Assembly: GCA_003988855.1 (NCBI GenBank)
Contig: QYAI01000078.1
Coordinates: 145,750 to 209,749, forward strand
From: Arachnopeziza araneosa
Taxonomy: Eukaryota; Ascomycota; Leotiomycetes; Helotiales; Arachnopezizaceae
Length of the DNA: 64,000 nt
Direction of reading: 5' to 3'
Part shown: one piece after another, positions 22,223 through 33,500 of the stretch
Position numbering within the stretch: position 1 is the stretch's first letter
Layout: each line of letters opens with the position of its first letter
Made by a program: the position numbers and the translations under genes
The notes under the pieces: generated by a model
What the model was told of the DNA's origin: nothing
The model's input: only the letters and a program-made list of their open reading frames with translations
The model's database searches: none

Positions 22223-23722
22223 GCTCATGTCTGGCGGGGACACTTCATGAGTTATGAGACATGAGGGTTGGGTTACTGTGTACTACTATCCTTTTCTTTG
22301 TTTTTCGGACTTCCTTTCTTGGAATCATGGGAGCGTGGCGTGGATAAATAGATGGAGGCGTTATAATATGTCTCATCCACGGATGAGCTGGCTGGGTTCT
22401 ATTGAAGGATACCTTTTTGGCGTAATCAGTTAAATGAATGTGTAGAGATGAACATGAAGGCACAAATTTTAACTCCTGGCTTTTATGTTCGAGGTGGGTG
22501 GTTGTGATATGCCCGATGTTTTACCCGATCAGTATCGAATGGTGCCTCAGATATCAAGCAATATACACTTTAAATAAATGGCCTTCTAAATTCACAGCAC
22601 CAACTCGGAATAAGACGGCGCAGTGGCGCTAGTTTCATTTCTGATTGAAGTAGCAAAGTCGTGTTGTGCGGATGCTACGACTCGGGTTTAAGGAGCACAA
22701 TTCCGTCAGCGTTGCAGGCGGACACGGATTGGTTCAATCTCATAGCTACCCAATCAACTAATAAGTGATGCTAGAGCGTTCATTCAACTACTTTGCCTCA
22801 GCGAGGCGGGCAAAATTCGTCTCCGCCAAAGCGCCAAGAAATCAAATTTTGAAGTTTAAATACTACACTCTTTACTCTACTCAAGTCGATAAAATCTGCA
22901 GACACTAAGAGATGAGTATCTAACAGCTCTGCATTCTAAGTTTTATGTGCTTGTTTAAGACGAGTATTAACATTTTGCGGTTCTAATCTTTTCGTTCGGC
23001 GGAGACGGATTTTATCTGCATCGCAGGATGTCATGATGTTCGATCTTGAAGGAAAATTATGTTATGGTGGCTCCAAACGATAAAATATAAGGAAGACGGG
23101 AAAATCAAATTAGCTTTGACACGCATAACTTGACAAACCTCGCACGTGAAATAAGAAACACACGAGAAGCGAAACAGGATATGATGTACATAGACTAGCC
23201 AATCCCGAAGATGGCAAGTCTCCTGTGCTTATGCGGAAACTGCTGTCTTCTAATGGCTGCTACAGTTCTTTTTGACAACTGTTCTTCTGGCAGCAGCTTT
23301 TAGGAGCTTCCGCATAACGCTTTTGCGTAGTTGTATTCTTTATCAACTATTTTTATTAGAGGTAACAAAATTCAATTGGTCAATTTAATTCAAAGAGGTG
23401 GAAGAACTGTTTTAAAAAGAGAGGAAAGGCTTGTAGCTAAATTCACAAGATGCAGAAAAGATATTATTTGAAGAAGACTTGAAAACTAAATATAATATTG
23501 ATACATAGCTACGTGTTTTACACAAGTAATTGGATAGAATGTTTACATTGAAGCCAATGTTTTAGTGTGTGCGGCTAAAATTCGGCTTGCAACGCTACTT
23601 ACCGTGGCAAGATTAGTCCGGTTTGTGAAAGTGGAGCTGAAAGATAGGAGAGGAGGGGCACAGAATAACCTCGAAATTTTGTCTTCAAGACATATTTTCG
23701 CGCCTCACCAATTTCACTCCTG
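22223..23722. other. Intergenic region upstream of the HET gene with a diverged inverted repeat
   Basis: 1.5 kb without a supported gene. Arms AAAATTCGTCTCCGCC (22812-22827) and GGCGGAGACGGATTTT (22998-23013) are inverted copies with one mismatch. A second 10-bp pair, TTATGCGGAA / TTCCGCATAA, lies near 23228 and 23317. These may be remains of small inverted-repeat elements. Confidence 0.45.
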
Positions 23723-23728
23723 TATAAA
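23723..23728 (+). promoter_or_regulatory. TATA box of the HET-domain gene
   Basis: TATAAA within CTGTATAAATTAACC lies 33-38 bp upstream of the ATG at 23761. The short distance means a very short 5' leader, or initiation around the first ATG. Position and sequence fit a core promoter element; not proved. Confidence 0.5.
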
Positions 23729-23760
23729 TTAACCTGTCTCATCATCTATACTTTGTTCTC

Positions 23761-25587
23761 ATGGCTGCTATCCCGTCGTTTAAATACGTACCTCTACCAC
23801 TGCCCACTTCTATCCGCCTCGTTGTTCTGGAGCACGCTTCTAGATCGGAGCCAATAAGATGTAACCTCATCAGCGTTGAGAGCTCGAAGAGGCCGGTTTA
23901 TGAGGCTCTATCATATGAGTGGGGTGCTACGTCAGATCGCAATTGGCCCATTTATATCAATGGAGCCTGGTATGAAGTAAGAAAGAATTTATACGATGCG
24001 CTCGTGTATCTTCGACAACCCAGCACCGATCGCATATTGTGGATCGATGCTCTCTGCATCAATCAAGAAGACATTATCGAGAGGAATCAACAGGTTTATC
24101 TTATGGGAAGTATCTACAGCCAAGCACAAGAGGTGTTGGTCTGGCTGGGCCCTGAGAAGGACAATAGTGACCTAGCGATGGATTTGTTTGAGGAAATGAG
24201 CCAATACATTTTGAATGGGGAAATTAAGGGCGCCCTGCTCCAGAAAATGGGTCGCTGGATTTACTTGCAGGGCGGGAAGAACGAGAGCCTTGAGATGAAT
24301 GAGCTGGAACCAGAGCTGAGAGCGATTCTGGCTTTGATAGAGCGGACCTATTGGAAACGGATTTGGATTGTGCAGGAAATTCAGCTGGCCCAGAGACTCT
24401 CCATATGTTGTGGATCAAAATCATTATCGAACCATACTCTCACCAACGCCCGATTGTATATGGATAAGCGATACCCATCACAATTGCAAGATCCTCATCA
24501 CCTACACACAGACTTAGTCAGGAAGATTAATCAGAGTCAAGCTTTTAAGCTGCTGGAGCTCAGGGACAACTCACGGCGACAGGAGTTACTTATTTCACTC
24601 AAAGATTGGTTATCCCTCTGTAAACACTCGAAATGCACTGATCTTCGAGACAGAGTATACGCTCTGTTGGGACTGGCTTCTGACTGTCAGAATAATGAAC
24701 TTGTCGCCGATTACTCCAAATCTGTTTCTCAGGTTTGCACAGATGTGCTGAAGATGTATTCTCAGCAGGGTTTATCAGGAGCAAATCTGGTCACTTTCAG
24801 CCAGTTTCTACACGAGGCGCTCAAGACTGAACCTCAAAATCCAAAACCTTCTTCTATCACGGCTACTGAGCTCTCAGCCACTGATACTAGCCAGATCTGG
24901 GTCTCATGCATGTTTGCAGGCAAGATAACCCAGAAAGGAGGGCCTTTCAAGAGGTGGCTTCTAAGAGGTGATGAGCTCCATCCAATGAATGTTATTGATG
25001 CTCTGGCGTCGGGGCCTTCATACACCTTTCGAGACACTTCAATCGATATCGTCCTATCCGAGAAAAAATTTGCGCTTATGACTCCTGGTTTCTTGACTTC
25101 CAAAATTCGAGACGTGGAGATTGGAGAGATGCCAAACGTAGCAGCGCCTTATTCGTTAGGAATGAAACATACTCTCTCTTGGACCCGACGTCAGGAAGTG
25201 CCACGAATCCAACCGAATAACGAAATGGTCCACTGGTTTCACTCACGTCCAAGCACTGCGCGTTCTGAACTCGAAGATGAATACACTCCCCCCTCGAGAG
25301 CGGCACATCTAGGTTTCTCAGGCTTCGCTCCTTCCAACTCCAGAGTCGGAGACGTCACGTGTACATTTCCTGGGAGTAACGTGGTGTTGGTTCTACGCGA
25401 GGATAACTTCAGCTGGAGGCTCATTGGCAGAGCTATTTCAGTCAATGACTATTGGATGTCTGATCTAGCCGTAGCCAACACGTGGAGAGGCAATCCCAAG
25501 CAGCCTTCAACGGTGGCATTTGGATCCAACGATGCAGCGTACTTGAGAATTGATTTGGATTCGTTGAAGAAGTTGACCACCATGTGA
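23761..25587 (+). CDS. HET-domain (heterokaryon incompatibility) protein
   Basis: A single uninterrupted 608-aa frame. The HET domain spans roughly residues 45-210 and shows its three classical blocks: YEALSYEWG (47-55), LWIDALCINQED (93-104) and YWKRIWIVQEI (197-207), with YSQAQEVLVWLG between them. The C-terminal 400 residues include the frequently conserved DRVYALLGLASD stretch and a variable region without a named domain. HET proteins trigger growth arrest and cell death after fusion of genetically different hyphae and are increasingly seen as death effectors of fungal immunity. Pezizomycotina genomes carry dozens, mostly uncharacterised. There is no NACHT, ankyrin or WD40 partner in the same frame. 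The gene sits 5 kb before the MACPF-GTPase gene. Intact, no obvious defect. Confidence 0.92.
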   Translation: MAAIPSFKYVPLPLPTSIRLVVLEHASRSEPIRCNLISVESSKRPVYEALSYEWGATSDRNWPIYINGAWYEVRKNLYDALVYLRQPSTDRILWIDALCINQEDIIERNQQVYLMGSIYSQAQEVLVWLGPEKDNSDLAMDLFEEMSQYILNGEIKGALLQKMGRWIYLQGGKNESLEMNELEPELRAILALIERTYWKRIWIVQEIQLAQRLSICCGSKSLSNHTLTNARLYMDKRYPSQLQDPHHLHTDLVRKINQSQAFKLLELRDNSRRQELLISLKDWLSLCKHSKCTDLRDRVYALLGLASDCQNNELVADYSKSVSQVCTDVLKMYSQQGLSGANLVTFSQFLHEALKTEPQNPKPSSITATELSATDTSQIWVSCMFAGKITQKGGPFKRWLLRGDELHPMNVIDALASGPSYTFRDTSIDIVLSEKKFALMTPGFLTSKIRDVEIGEMPNVAAPYSLGMKHTLSWTRRQEVPRIQPNNEMVHWFHSRPSTARSELEDEYTPPSRAAHLGFSGFAPSNSRVGDVTCTFPGSNVVLVLREDNFSWRLIGRAISVNDYWMSDLAVANTWRGNPKQPSTVAFGSNDAAYLRIDLDSLKKLTTM

Positions 25588-26220
25588 AGCAGCGCTGAGC
25601 TTATTCATGTGGTCCAAGTGATCCATTACAAGAGCCTATCCTAGATTTTCTTTCGCGTGTAGGTCAAAGATGGAAAACCGGCTCCTTCATGTTATGGTGA
25701 TATATCTTGATTTTCTAATTTCTGGTGAAATTGGAGAATGGAATGCATTATTACATATGCAAAACGACCGCCTCAAGTAGAAACAGAGAATTCTTCCACA
25801 GAAAGGGGTATTATTTGTGTATTGTAGCCTGGGTGGATAAATCGTGTGTGCCGATTTGCAAAGATGGTACGGCGCAGGTCAATATAAGTACAGCGGCAAT
25901 ATTTTCATGCCATCCTATTAAGCTCTCGAGAGACGCGCAAACTCATTGATTTATTTATTCCATCTTAGACAGACCTCGGACATTAGCACGGTGTTCAAAA
26001 AGTATATCAACACTCATCTTGTTCGACTATCATGAGAAGCTTGGGGATTTGCCTGTGGAAGCTTGATGTGGTTCAATTTGTATTACAACAGTTGTTTGTG
26101 ATCTCACAATACCTTCGCTCTAGACTGTTTTACAATTCTTTTGCCATCCTCCCAAATGCTAGAAAAGCTTTTCGTCCGTCTCTGCCGTTGTGATACGCGT
26201 TTTAAAGTTACACCCACCAT
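25588..26220. other. Convergent intergenic region
   Basis: 3' flanks of the HET gene and the CE5 gene. The open frame at 25725-25949 has no coding features. Nothing else seen. Confidence 0.5.
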
Positions 26221-27008
26221 TCATGTAAGCTTGGACTTGACAAAAGCATATGCAGCAGAACCATATTCTGCACCGTATCCAGAGTGGGTGGCAGCGTTGC
26301 TACCATTGCAGCAGTAAGGATCCGTGGCATCGCAATATGACTTTATCTTGGCAGCACTGGGGCAAGAGAAGCCTGAAGGACGAGCATCAAACTAGAAGTG
26401 ATCAGTGAAAAGCACTTGGGATTGATTTGCTTTACTTACGCCGCCTGCAGCGCAACTTCCAACGTTGTAGGGAAGACCAGTATGATACATTGGGTCACCC
26501 ATGAAGATGACGGCCTTGATGTTGGCGATTGCAGCGGAGCTGAATCGGACAGCGGTGTTGGTGATACCTTGGTTGGGGTCACCACCACCGCAGAGAGAAA
26601 CATCCATGATCTCGGAACCCTGAGCAATCGAGTTAGCCGAGGTTACTTTCATGGAAATAAGAAGTAACGTACCTGAGAATACCCAACAAGAACAAGTTCA
26701 GTGCTGGGACACGAAGCTGCATAATTGTTGACAGCAGTTGTGACTGCAGAAACACCTGCTGCGACGGAGGCAGAGTAGCTGTCACCTCCGCACGAGGACT
26801 GACCACCACAGGCTGGATAGACGATAGCTTCAGCGGTCGAGCCAGAGTAGCCGCTCAAGATGTCATTGACAACAGTGCTGGAAGAACCATATCCGGGTGA
26901 GGCGGTCGTCTCTCGTGCACCGAAGACATGAATCTTCGGGCAACTTCGCTTCACTGGACCGGCAGCAACAGTGGCAGCAAGAGCAAGGGCTAAGATGGCG
27001 GTCTTCAT
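26221..27008 (-). CDS. Secreted cutinase-family esterase, carbohydrate esterase family 5 (acetylxylan esterase-like)
   Basis: Three exons (27008..26673, 26619..26440, 26391..26221) with 53- and 48-bp introns give 228 aa. A signal peptide MKTAILALALAATVAAGPVKR with a dibasic KR site precedes the mature alpha/beta-hydrolase. The serine nucleophile is Ser111 in GYSQGSE. The acid is Asp196 in DATDPYCC and the base is His208 in ATHSGYG, in the order and spacing of CE5. Paired cysteines (PACGG.SSCGG, FDARPSGFSCPSA, CDATDPYCCNG) match the disulphide pattern of acetylxylan esterases more than true cutinases, so deacetylation of plant xylan is the likelier job, but the two activities are hard to separate by eye. 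Catalytic residues are intact. It is encoded near GH11 and GH30 genes that also act on xylan. Confidence 0.93.
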
Positions 27009-27105
27009 TTTGAAAGATGTTCAAGTCTGAATGAAACCGAGTCCGGTTGACTTTGAATGGAGAAGAAGCTGGAAGATGATCAAGAAATGAAAGCAGCGGA
27101 GGGAG

Positions 27106-27113
27106 TTTTATAT
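27106..27113 (-). promoter_or_regulatory. TATA box of the CE5 esterase gene
   Basis: On the minus strand the sequence reads ATATAAAA about 100 bp upstream of the ATG at 27008, a normal distance for inducible fungal hydrolase genes. No carbon-repression site was checked rigorously. Confidence 0.5.
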
Positions 27114-27680
27114 CTCTTCACCCTCATCCAAATATGGATGCCGGTCACATTTCGTGAAGCTTCAGTTGTGCACACTCCATAATGCCGCCCAAAAGCCTCA
27201 TTTTGATCTGTGCACACGCGCATAAATTGCTCCTCATCTCCACAGTCGACGAAGCCAGAAAGGCACGCCATGACTGTGAATGGAGCAGTGAGCTCGTCTG
27301 CTTAAACCGCGATGACATTTCATGCACTGAACCGTTTTGGGATGGCTGCAACAACGTGGCGATGCTCGAAGGAACACGTTCCAAACCCCACTGACTGTAT
27401 TGAAAACGCTTAAAAGACAAATGAAAACATTTAGCCGGATGAAAGGACCTTGTTCATCCGATCGTGAAACTATGGTCGACCTGCTAAGATTGAGTGAACT
27501 ACTCTTCGTTATGCCTAGAAAACTTCTAGTTCCCATACGAACAGGTCTAATTAGAAAGTAAACGTACTAACGTTTCATATCTGGCCATCTCTCCTCTGGA
27601 TTTAAATGCGTATGATAGGACGTTGCTTGTTTCACCAAAAAAACTAATACGCATCAAGAGTGTGAATTATTTATTCGAAT
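27114..27680. other. Intergenic region, nothing recognised
   Basis: Upstream flank of the CE5 gene. Small frames on both strands (27145-27561) show no domain. Confidence 0.45.
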
Positions 27681-27958
27681 TCATGGCTTTTTCATAAGAA
27701 TATCTAGTTGGTCGTGTTTCTTGAAGAATGAATTTGTACAGTTCGCATCGATTTCACGGACCTTGCTATCATAAAGCTGAAAGAGTTCATCTGTGCGATA
27801 CGGCTCCTCCAGACGTCCCGTTCCCCGGACCTGTTGTGGTAGTTGTCTTGCTGGAGGCGGAATAGCGTTGTCTGTGCGACGCATTTCCCCCAGACTCTTG
27901 GTTCCAGAGCGCGAGAAGTTTCGTCTGTGCGATGTGGTTACCCCAGACTTTCGGTTCC
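27681..27958 (-). pseudogene. Relic of a repeat-containing protein gene (three 35-bp degenerate units)
   Basis: On the plus strand three related 35-bp units occur at 27790-27824, 27871-27905 and 27924-27958, each of the form TCTGTGCGAY...CCAGAC...GTTCC. On the minus strand they translate to GTESLG(stop)PHRTDE, GTKSLGEMRRTDN and GTGRLEEPYRTDE. The first two read units are out of frame with each other by a 53-bp offset; the last two are in frame (81 bp apart). The last copy continues into a helical, charged end (LFQLYDSKVREIDANCTNSF) and a TGA at 27681. This looks like the decayed 3' part of a gene whose protein carried a GTxSLxExxRTDE repeat. I do not recognise the family. An upstream exon could lie within 28000-28200 but could not be joined without stops. 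Confidence 0.45.
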
Positions 27959-28632
27959 ACGGAGGCTAACCGAAGTATTAAAGGGGGACACTACCCCCTT
28001 TCGATGGCGTCTCCTGATTTACCCGGACGTCAGCTGGTGCTGTCCGTTTTCTTTCTGGACACCCAAGTGGAGATGGATCACTTTATCCGTTGTCGGTAAA
28101 CGCGAGGGCGGATGCGATTGGCGGAGAATGGTCTGGCGGACCCCCGGATTGTTGATTATACCCCCCTCGTGGTATTCTCGCTAAAAGTCTCTTCTAGAAT
28201 GAAACGCCTCGGCGTCAGCGTAGCAACTCCACCATCTCGGAACCGGTATTGATGCGCCTATCTAGGAACCTATCGAGTACCAGATATCTCCACTGCGGGA
28301 AAGCACATGCCTGTTGTTCTGCCAATCAAAAATTGTCAAAGCGGGAAAACTCTCATACCCCCTTTTAACCGTCGTTAAGTTCAGAGATAGTAACATGCGG
28401 CTTACATTTCACTACACTGTCAAGCTTCCTCACTATATCTATTTTATCAAGGAACGCTCACTTATTCTCGGTAGTTGCGGGGAGCCTCAATTGTCTCATC
28501 CTTTTCGCCGATTTTTTGTTACTTTTCCACGTCTGACAGTCATGATGATGACGCGGGTTTGGGAATGGGAAACCGTGCGACTGTCATGATTTTAAGCAGG
28601 GAGTAATGACAACTGTAGTCTTTAGAATAAGA
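27959..28632. other. Intergenic region, possibly with more relic sequence
   Basis: The minus strand near 28190-28060 has an open stretch (PGVRQTILRQSHPPSRLPTT) that ends at a GTAAATC donor-like site, but splicing it onto the relic at 27958 runs into a stop. The rest is the upstream flank of the GH11 locus. Confidence 0.35.
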
Positions 28633-28638
28633 TATAAA
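28633..28638 (+). promoter_or_regulatory. TATA box upstream of the GH11 locus
   Basis: TATAAA in AAGATATAAAGGG lies about 123 bp before the ATG at 28761. A normal core promoter therefore remains although the coding region is interrupted. Confidence 0.45.
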
Positions 28639-28760
28639 GGGTTGACAGGAAGTTCCTAAAATCTCCTCAATTGCTAGCTCACTTCCTTTCTCATCTTGAT
28701 TTCTAATCATAATCCATCCACTACTTTGATTGACATCTTCGTCACCATACCTCTGCCACC

Positions 28761-29408
28761 ATGCTCTCCATTAACTCTATTGTTCTCGGCCTCTCGGCTG
28801 TTGCTGGAGTTTTGTCTTCGCCGGTTGATCTTGCAATTCGCGCACCTGCTGAACTCGCCACCCGTCAAATAACAAGCAGTCAGACTGGAACCAATAATGG
28901 TTACTACTACATATTTTGGACAAGTGGCAGCTCTGATGTGGTTTACACTAATGAGGCTGGTGGTGAGTACAATGTTAAATGGGATGGAAGCGGCGACTTT
29001 GTCGCTGGAAAGGGATGGGCAACTGGAGCTGCTCGGTAAGAACCTCACTCCTACCTCTTCGTCTATGGCTAGTTCACCAATCCTCTCGTAGAGTACTACA
29101 TCACCGAAGCTTGGGACGACTACAACCCATCAACCGGCGCTACCTATAAAGGCACCATCACCTCGGATGGATCTGTCTACAATATCTACACGAACCAGCG
29201 TGTCAATGAGCCTTCGATTGAGGACACTTCGACCTTTACTCAATACTGGTCCGTTCGCCAGTCTCAACGTACTAGCGGTACGGTTACTGTTGCTAACCAC
29301 ATCGCTGCCTGGAACAAACTCGGCATGACGACCGGGACCTACAACTACCAAGTTTTGGCTACTGAGGCTTTTAGTGGTAGCGGAGCTGTCACTGTCACTG
29401 TGAGCTAA
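28761..29408 (+). pseudogene. GH11 endo-1,4-beta-xylanase, disrupted
   Basis: The 5' part encodes a signal peptide (MLSINSIVLGLSAVAGVLSS), a pro-region and the GH11 N-terminal strands (GYYYIFWTSGSSDVVYTNEAG; FVAGKGWATGAAR). In the same frame the 3' part gives NPLVEYYITEAW with the nucleophile Glu, SIEDTSTFTQYWSVRQSQRT and YQVLATEAFSGSG with the acid/base Glu, ending at TAA 29406-29408. Between them about nine residues of the normal strand (the INYSG/NGNSYL region) are missing. TAA (29037-29039) and TAG (29070-29072, where the family has Trp in YGW) interrupt the frame. The TAA is part of GTAAGA, so the ancestral gene probably had an intron here; a deletion then removed its acceptor and the start of exon 2. 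I tried all nearby AG acceptors: none restores both frame and domain. Sequence error remains possible. Confidence 0.72.
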
Positions 29409-30567
29409 ATAAAGTCCATGAAACTCTCGGAAGAGGGTGGCGATGGTTGATGAATTGGTGATGGAATTTGTACAGGATGAAGGAGAGTGTAAAGCTTGAA
29501 TTTAAGCTGATGGACTGATATTGTGAAACTTACTTCACGTAAATAGCTCTAATGGTAAAGACAAATAAAAGATATTTTCTTCATGTCGATTCTGCCCAAA
29601 AGATACTTCCTACTCCCTTCTGAGATTCGTTGCGAGGCTAGTTGGGGTCTCCTCTCGACAAAGAAGCACGTGCATTAAGTTGAATTCACATCACAAGTTA
29701 CCCTACCAAACATCAGCCATTTAGAGCCAACTCAGCGCCACTGCAAACAACTCGACCCAACTCCAGCCTTCGCGTATGCTCTAGTTCATTTTTTTAAGTT
29801 TGCACCTGGTACTCTATTCTGATAGCAAGCGCCAAAAACCATACAATGATTCGTTGTGCCTTCCGCAATTGAAGAAAAGCCATGTCTCACGTGGGTGTAA
29901 CTACACCTGTCAACCTCCCAAGCCTCGTTTTTCCTTTTTCCCACTGAAACATCAATCTACGGAAGACTCGCTTCGGAATCGAGATAAAGAATAGAGGTGG
30001 AGGCTGTGCCCAGGTTGTATGCAGCAATTGCTTCCGAACTTTCCTTACAATGTTTCGTTTTCCGCCATCAGGAAGATGCCAAGATAGAGACGCTGTGGCA
30101 GCTTCAATCGAAGCAAGCCACTATCTCACAGCTTCTATCAATTGGTTGATGTTGCATTATGGCACTCAAAGTCTGATGTGTTGGCCCCTCTGTCTGAGGC
30201 TGAGTGCAGTGCTGAACACACCAGGCTGGGAAAAAAAATACGAGAAGGACAACAACGGCATGGTTTCGGCAGAAGCCACCAATGTAGTCAAGCTTCTCTG
30301 CAGAGCGGCAGAGCTGAGGCCAATAACTCAGTGCAATACAAGACAGTATGTCGCTCGAGCTCCAATTACTCACAACCGCAGTCGACTTGGCACATAATTC
30401 GCGCATTGGATGTCTTCAACTCAGGTCCCGGTCAGTGTGTCCCAAGTGAAGTATTTTCTACCTTTATTCATTACCAAACGACAACAGCCAATTGCTCCTC
30501 CTTTAACACTCGCTCGTGAACCGCGATTGCTACCATAGCCATTCAGACTCACAACGCAGTAACAGCA
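29409..30567. other. Intergenic region upstream of the MACPF-GTPase gene
   Basis: Frames on both strands at 30041-30519 have no domains. The 60 bp before ATG 30568 carry no clear TATA box. Confidence 0.45.
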
Positions 30568-33500
30568 ATGACTACACAGAACTTCAAGCGGCCCGCTCTC
30601 GGCCAGGTGGCTAGTTTGGGAATGCTCTATGATGCACGCAGCGATACCTTTTTTTCGCACTCGTTGCTTAGTGGAGCTGCCCCTGACGAAATTGTCAATC
30701 ACCTCGAAGTCAACATTCAACGTCATGTCATCTCTAATGACACTTACAAGGGCAAATTCGAGGCTATGGGCGTTGATCCTGAGTTGGGAGCTAGTTTCCT
30801 GGCTGGTTTTTTCCCGGTCGGAGGCTCTGGGGCTTATCTCTCGACACCAGAACGCCATAGTCGTCTCACTGCTCATCGAGCTCTTCACTCCAGCATCACT
30901 ACCCTGAAAGAAACTCTCAATATTTCAGCCCCAAGCTTTAAGGACCTCGCGACCAGTGATATTCTAAGCAAAGTTTCTGCTACTCATGTGGTCAATGGAA
31001 TCGGTTGGGGTGCCCGTTGCATTGTTGCCGCTACTCAGACACTCGCGAGCGAAAAAGAGCGACCTGGAATCGAGAGGAAGCTAGAATCGACTTTCGAAAG
31101 CTTCAACTGGAGGAATAAATCAAAACTTACCGCAGCATCACACTTCTCGGCACAGCTAGGTCAGGACATCGGCGAGATAACTTTGTACTCTGACATGCTT
31201 GGGCATCATGAGAATTCTCCAAATGACTTGTACGGCGCTTACCAGCACTTTCAAAGCCTTCCGACTTTAGTCAATGAAACTGGCGCTGGAAAAGCGAAGC
31301 CCCTGTCTTATACCTTGGTCCCCGTTAGTTTCTTCTCTCTCTTCTTTGCTGTTCCAATACCAGCGGCCATTTCGTCTGGAGATGTTAGCGAGGAGTGTCA
31401 GGGGAATTTTGTTAGGCTGCTTGATGAGCTCCACATTGCCCAGGGTTTATTGAGTAACTACTTGAAGAGACTCCAAGACCATATTGCTTGTGTCAAGCCT
31501 AGCGACGCGATGCGTATTTCAAATCTTTTGAGAGGCTCCGAAAGCGCAGAATCGGTCTTGCGATCTGACTACGCTAGATTATTGAAAGACATCAGAGCAG
31601 GCAGGGCAAGCCCACAAGAGATGTGGCGGTTGATCGAAACCTTCCTCCAAGGACAATTTACACCCAAAGTCCTTACTGATGTCACGTACGAGTACACGGA
31701 GAGAATGGCTTTCGTTGATTTAGTAGAAGGGAAAGGAGCGAGTTATGTTGGCTATGAAGGTATCGCACGATGGGACTATAACGAAGCCGAGCTAAATGGA
31801 GATTGGGGTGATTCTTACGTGTTTTATTTCAAGGACACCATGAAAAGCAATGTTCAGTCTTGGAAAGATCATATCCAACTCCTGACCACGATTCTCGATG
31901 ACAAAGACCGCAAGGAACGAGTATTCATAGTTGATTGCGAGGCTACTGGCTTTCAATGTGAGGAGTTTTGCATACACCACTTCCAAAACAATTCTCTGAT
32001 TACAACAAATGTCTTGAAGCAGAGAAAGTATCTTGCCGACAAATCTATCTTGCGATATGACCCAGAATACCTAGATTCAACTGTCAAGGACGACCCCTGG
32101 CCACCTAAACGCAAAATGGTGAACATTCCATGTCCAGGTAAAGGTCCAAACTGCAGCCACAATCATGGCTGGATATGCTTCAAATGCTATGCTTCGGTCG
32201 AGTACGACATAGTCGATTCATATATGTACTGTGACTGTGGTCGCGTATTTTGTAGTGGGTTACAGTACGAATTCAACTGTCAAACACAAGGCCACGGCTC
32301 CAAGTGGGCAAAATATCGGGGTAAGGATCTTTTGAACACAATGAAAGCTCTCCAACCACCGCCCGAGGTTAACATCCTAATTCTCGGTGAGACAGGTGTG
32401 GGGAAGTCAACCTTCATCAATGCTTTTATCAATTACTTGACCTTTTCGTCACTTGATCATGCGTTAAGTGCTCCTGATCTGAACTGGGTCATCCCATGTT
32501 CTTTCGCAACAACTCATACAGAAGAAGATACCGGCAGGCTACTTCTGAGAGTTACCGCAGTCGGCTTAGACCCAGACGAGGTTAATGGTGTACATGGGAA
32601 TTCGGCAACACAAAAAGCAACTGCGTATCCCATCTACATAGGGGGTAAACTAATCCGCTTGATCGATACTCCTGGTATTGGTGACGTCCGTGGAATGGAG
32701 CAGGATAAGCAAAATATGGTTCACACACTCTCAGTTTTAAAAAACTACGAGACCTTACATGGAATCATGATCCTTCTCAAGCCGAACAACTCCCGCCTGG
32801 GACTCATGTTCAAATACTGTGTAAACGAATTGTTGACACATCTGCACCGCGATGCCGTTGAAAACATGATATTTGGATTCACAAACACTCGGGGATCAAT
32901 GTACCAGCCTTCTGATGCCCTTGGACCACTTGGAGTACAGCTTAAAGTTTATGGAGACTTACTACCCGGCCTTTATCAGCACACAGTGTATTGTTTTGAT
33001 TCGGAGAGCTTCCGATATCTCGCAGCAAGTAAAACGGAAGGCCTTGATCTCGGCAACATTGAAGACTATCGCCGCAGCTGGGACCACTCTGCAATCGAAT
33101 CGCGAAGGTTGATGGCCTATTTCGAGAAACGCAGCCCGCACTCTGTGAAATTAATGCTAAGTTTAGCTGAGACTCGAGAAGTCATTGTTCGACTGGTTGA
33201 GCCAATGGCGGAGGTGATCAAAGTGGTCTGCGAAACTATCGCAATGAACACGAAAGCTATGGATGAATTATCGACAACGGAGAAGACCGGAAAATCATTA
33301 GCAGGACTTTTAAGCGTAACAGAGATAAGACTGGAAACCAAGCAACTCAATAAGCCATACACGGTCTGTGACAACGAAGCCTGCGTATCACGTGCCACAG
33401 CTGAGGATGGCAAGACAGTTGTTCTACGTAAATCCTTGTGTGAGTATATATTTCGTCCGGTACAGTTGTCAAGAATTTTAACTTTGATTACTTGGCGTTG

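Noticed and set aside
27681..27958. CRISPR-like interpretation of the three 35-bp units
   Set aside because: Unequal spacing, diverged units, eukaryotic context, and protein-level repetition fits better.
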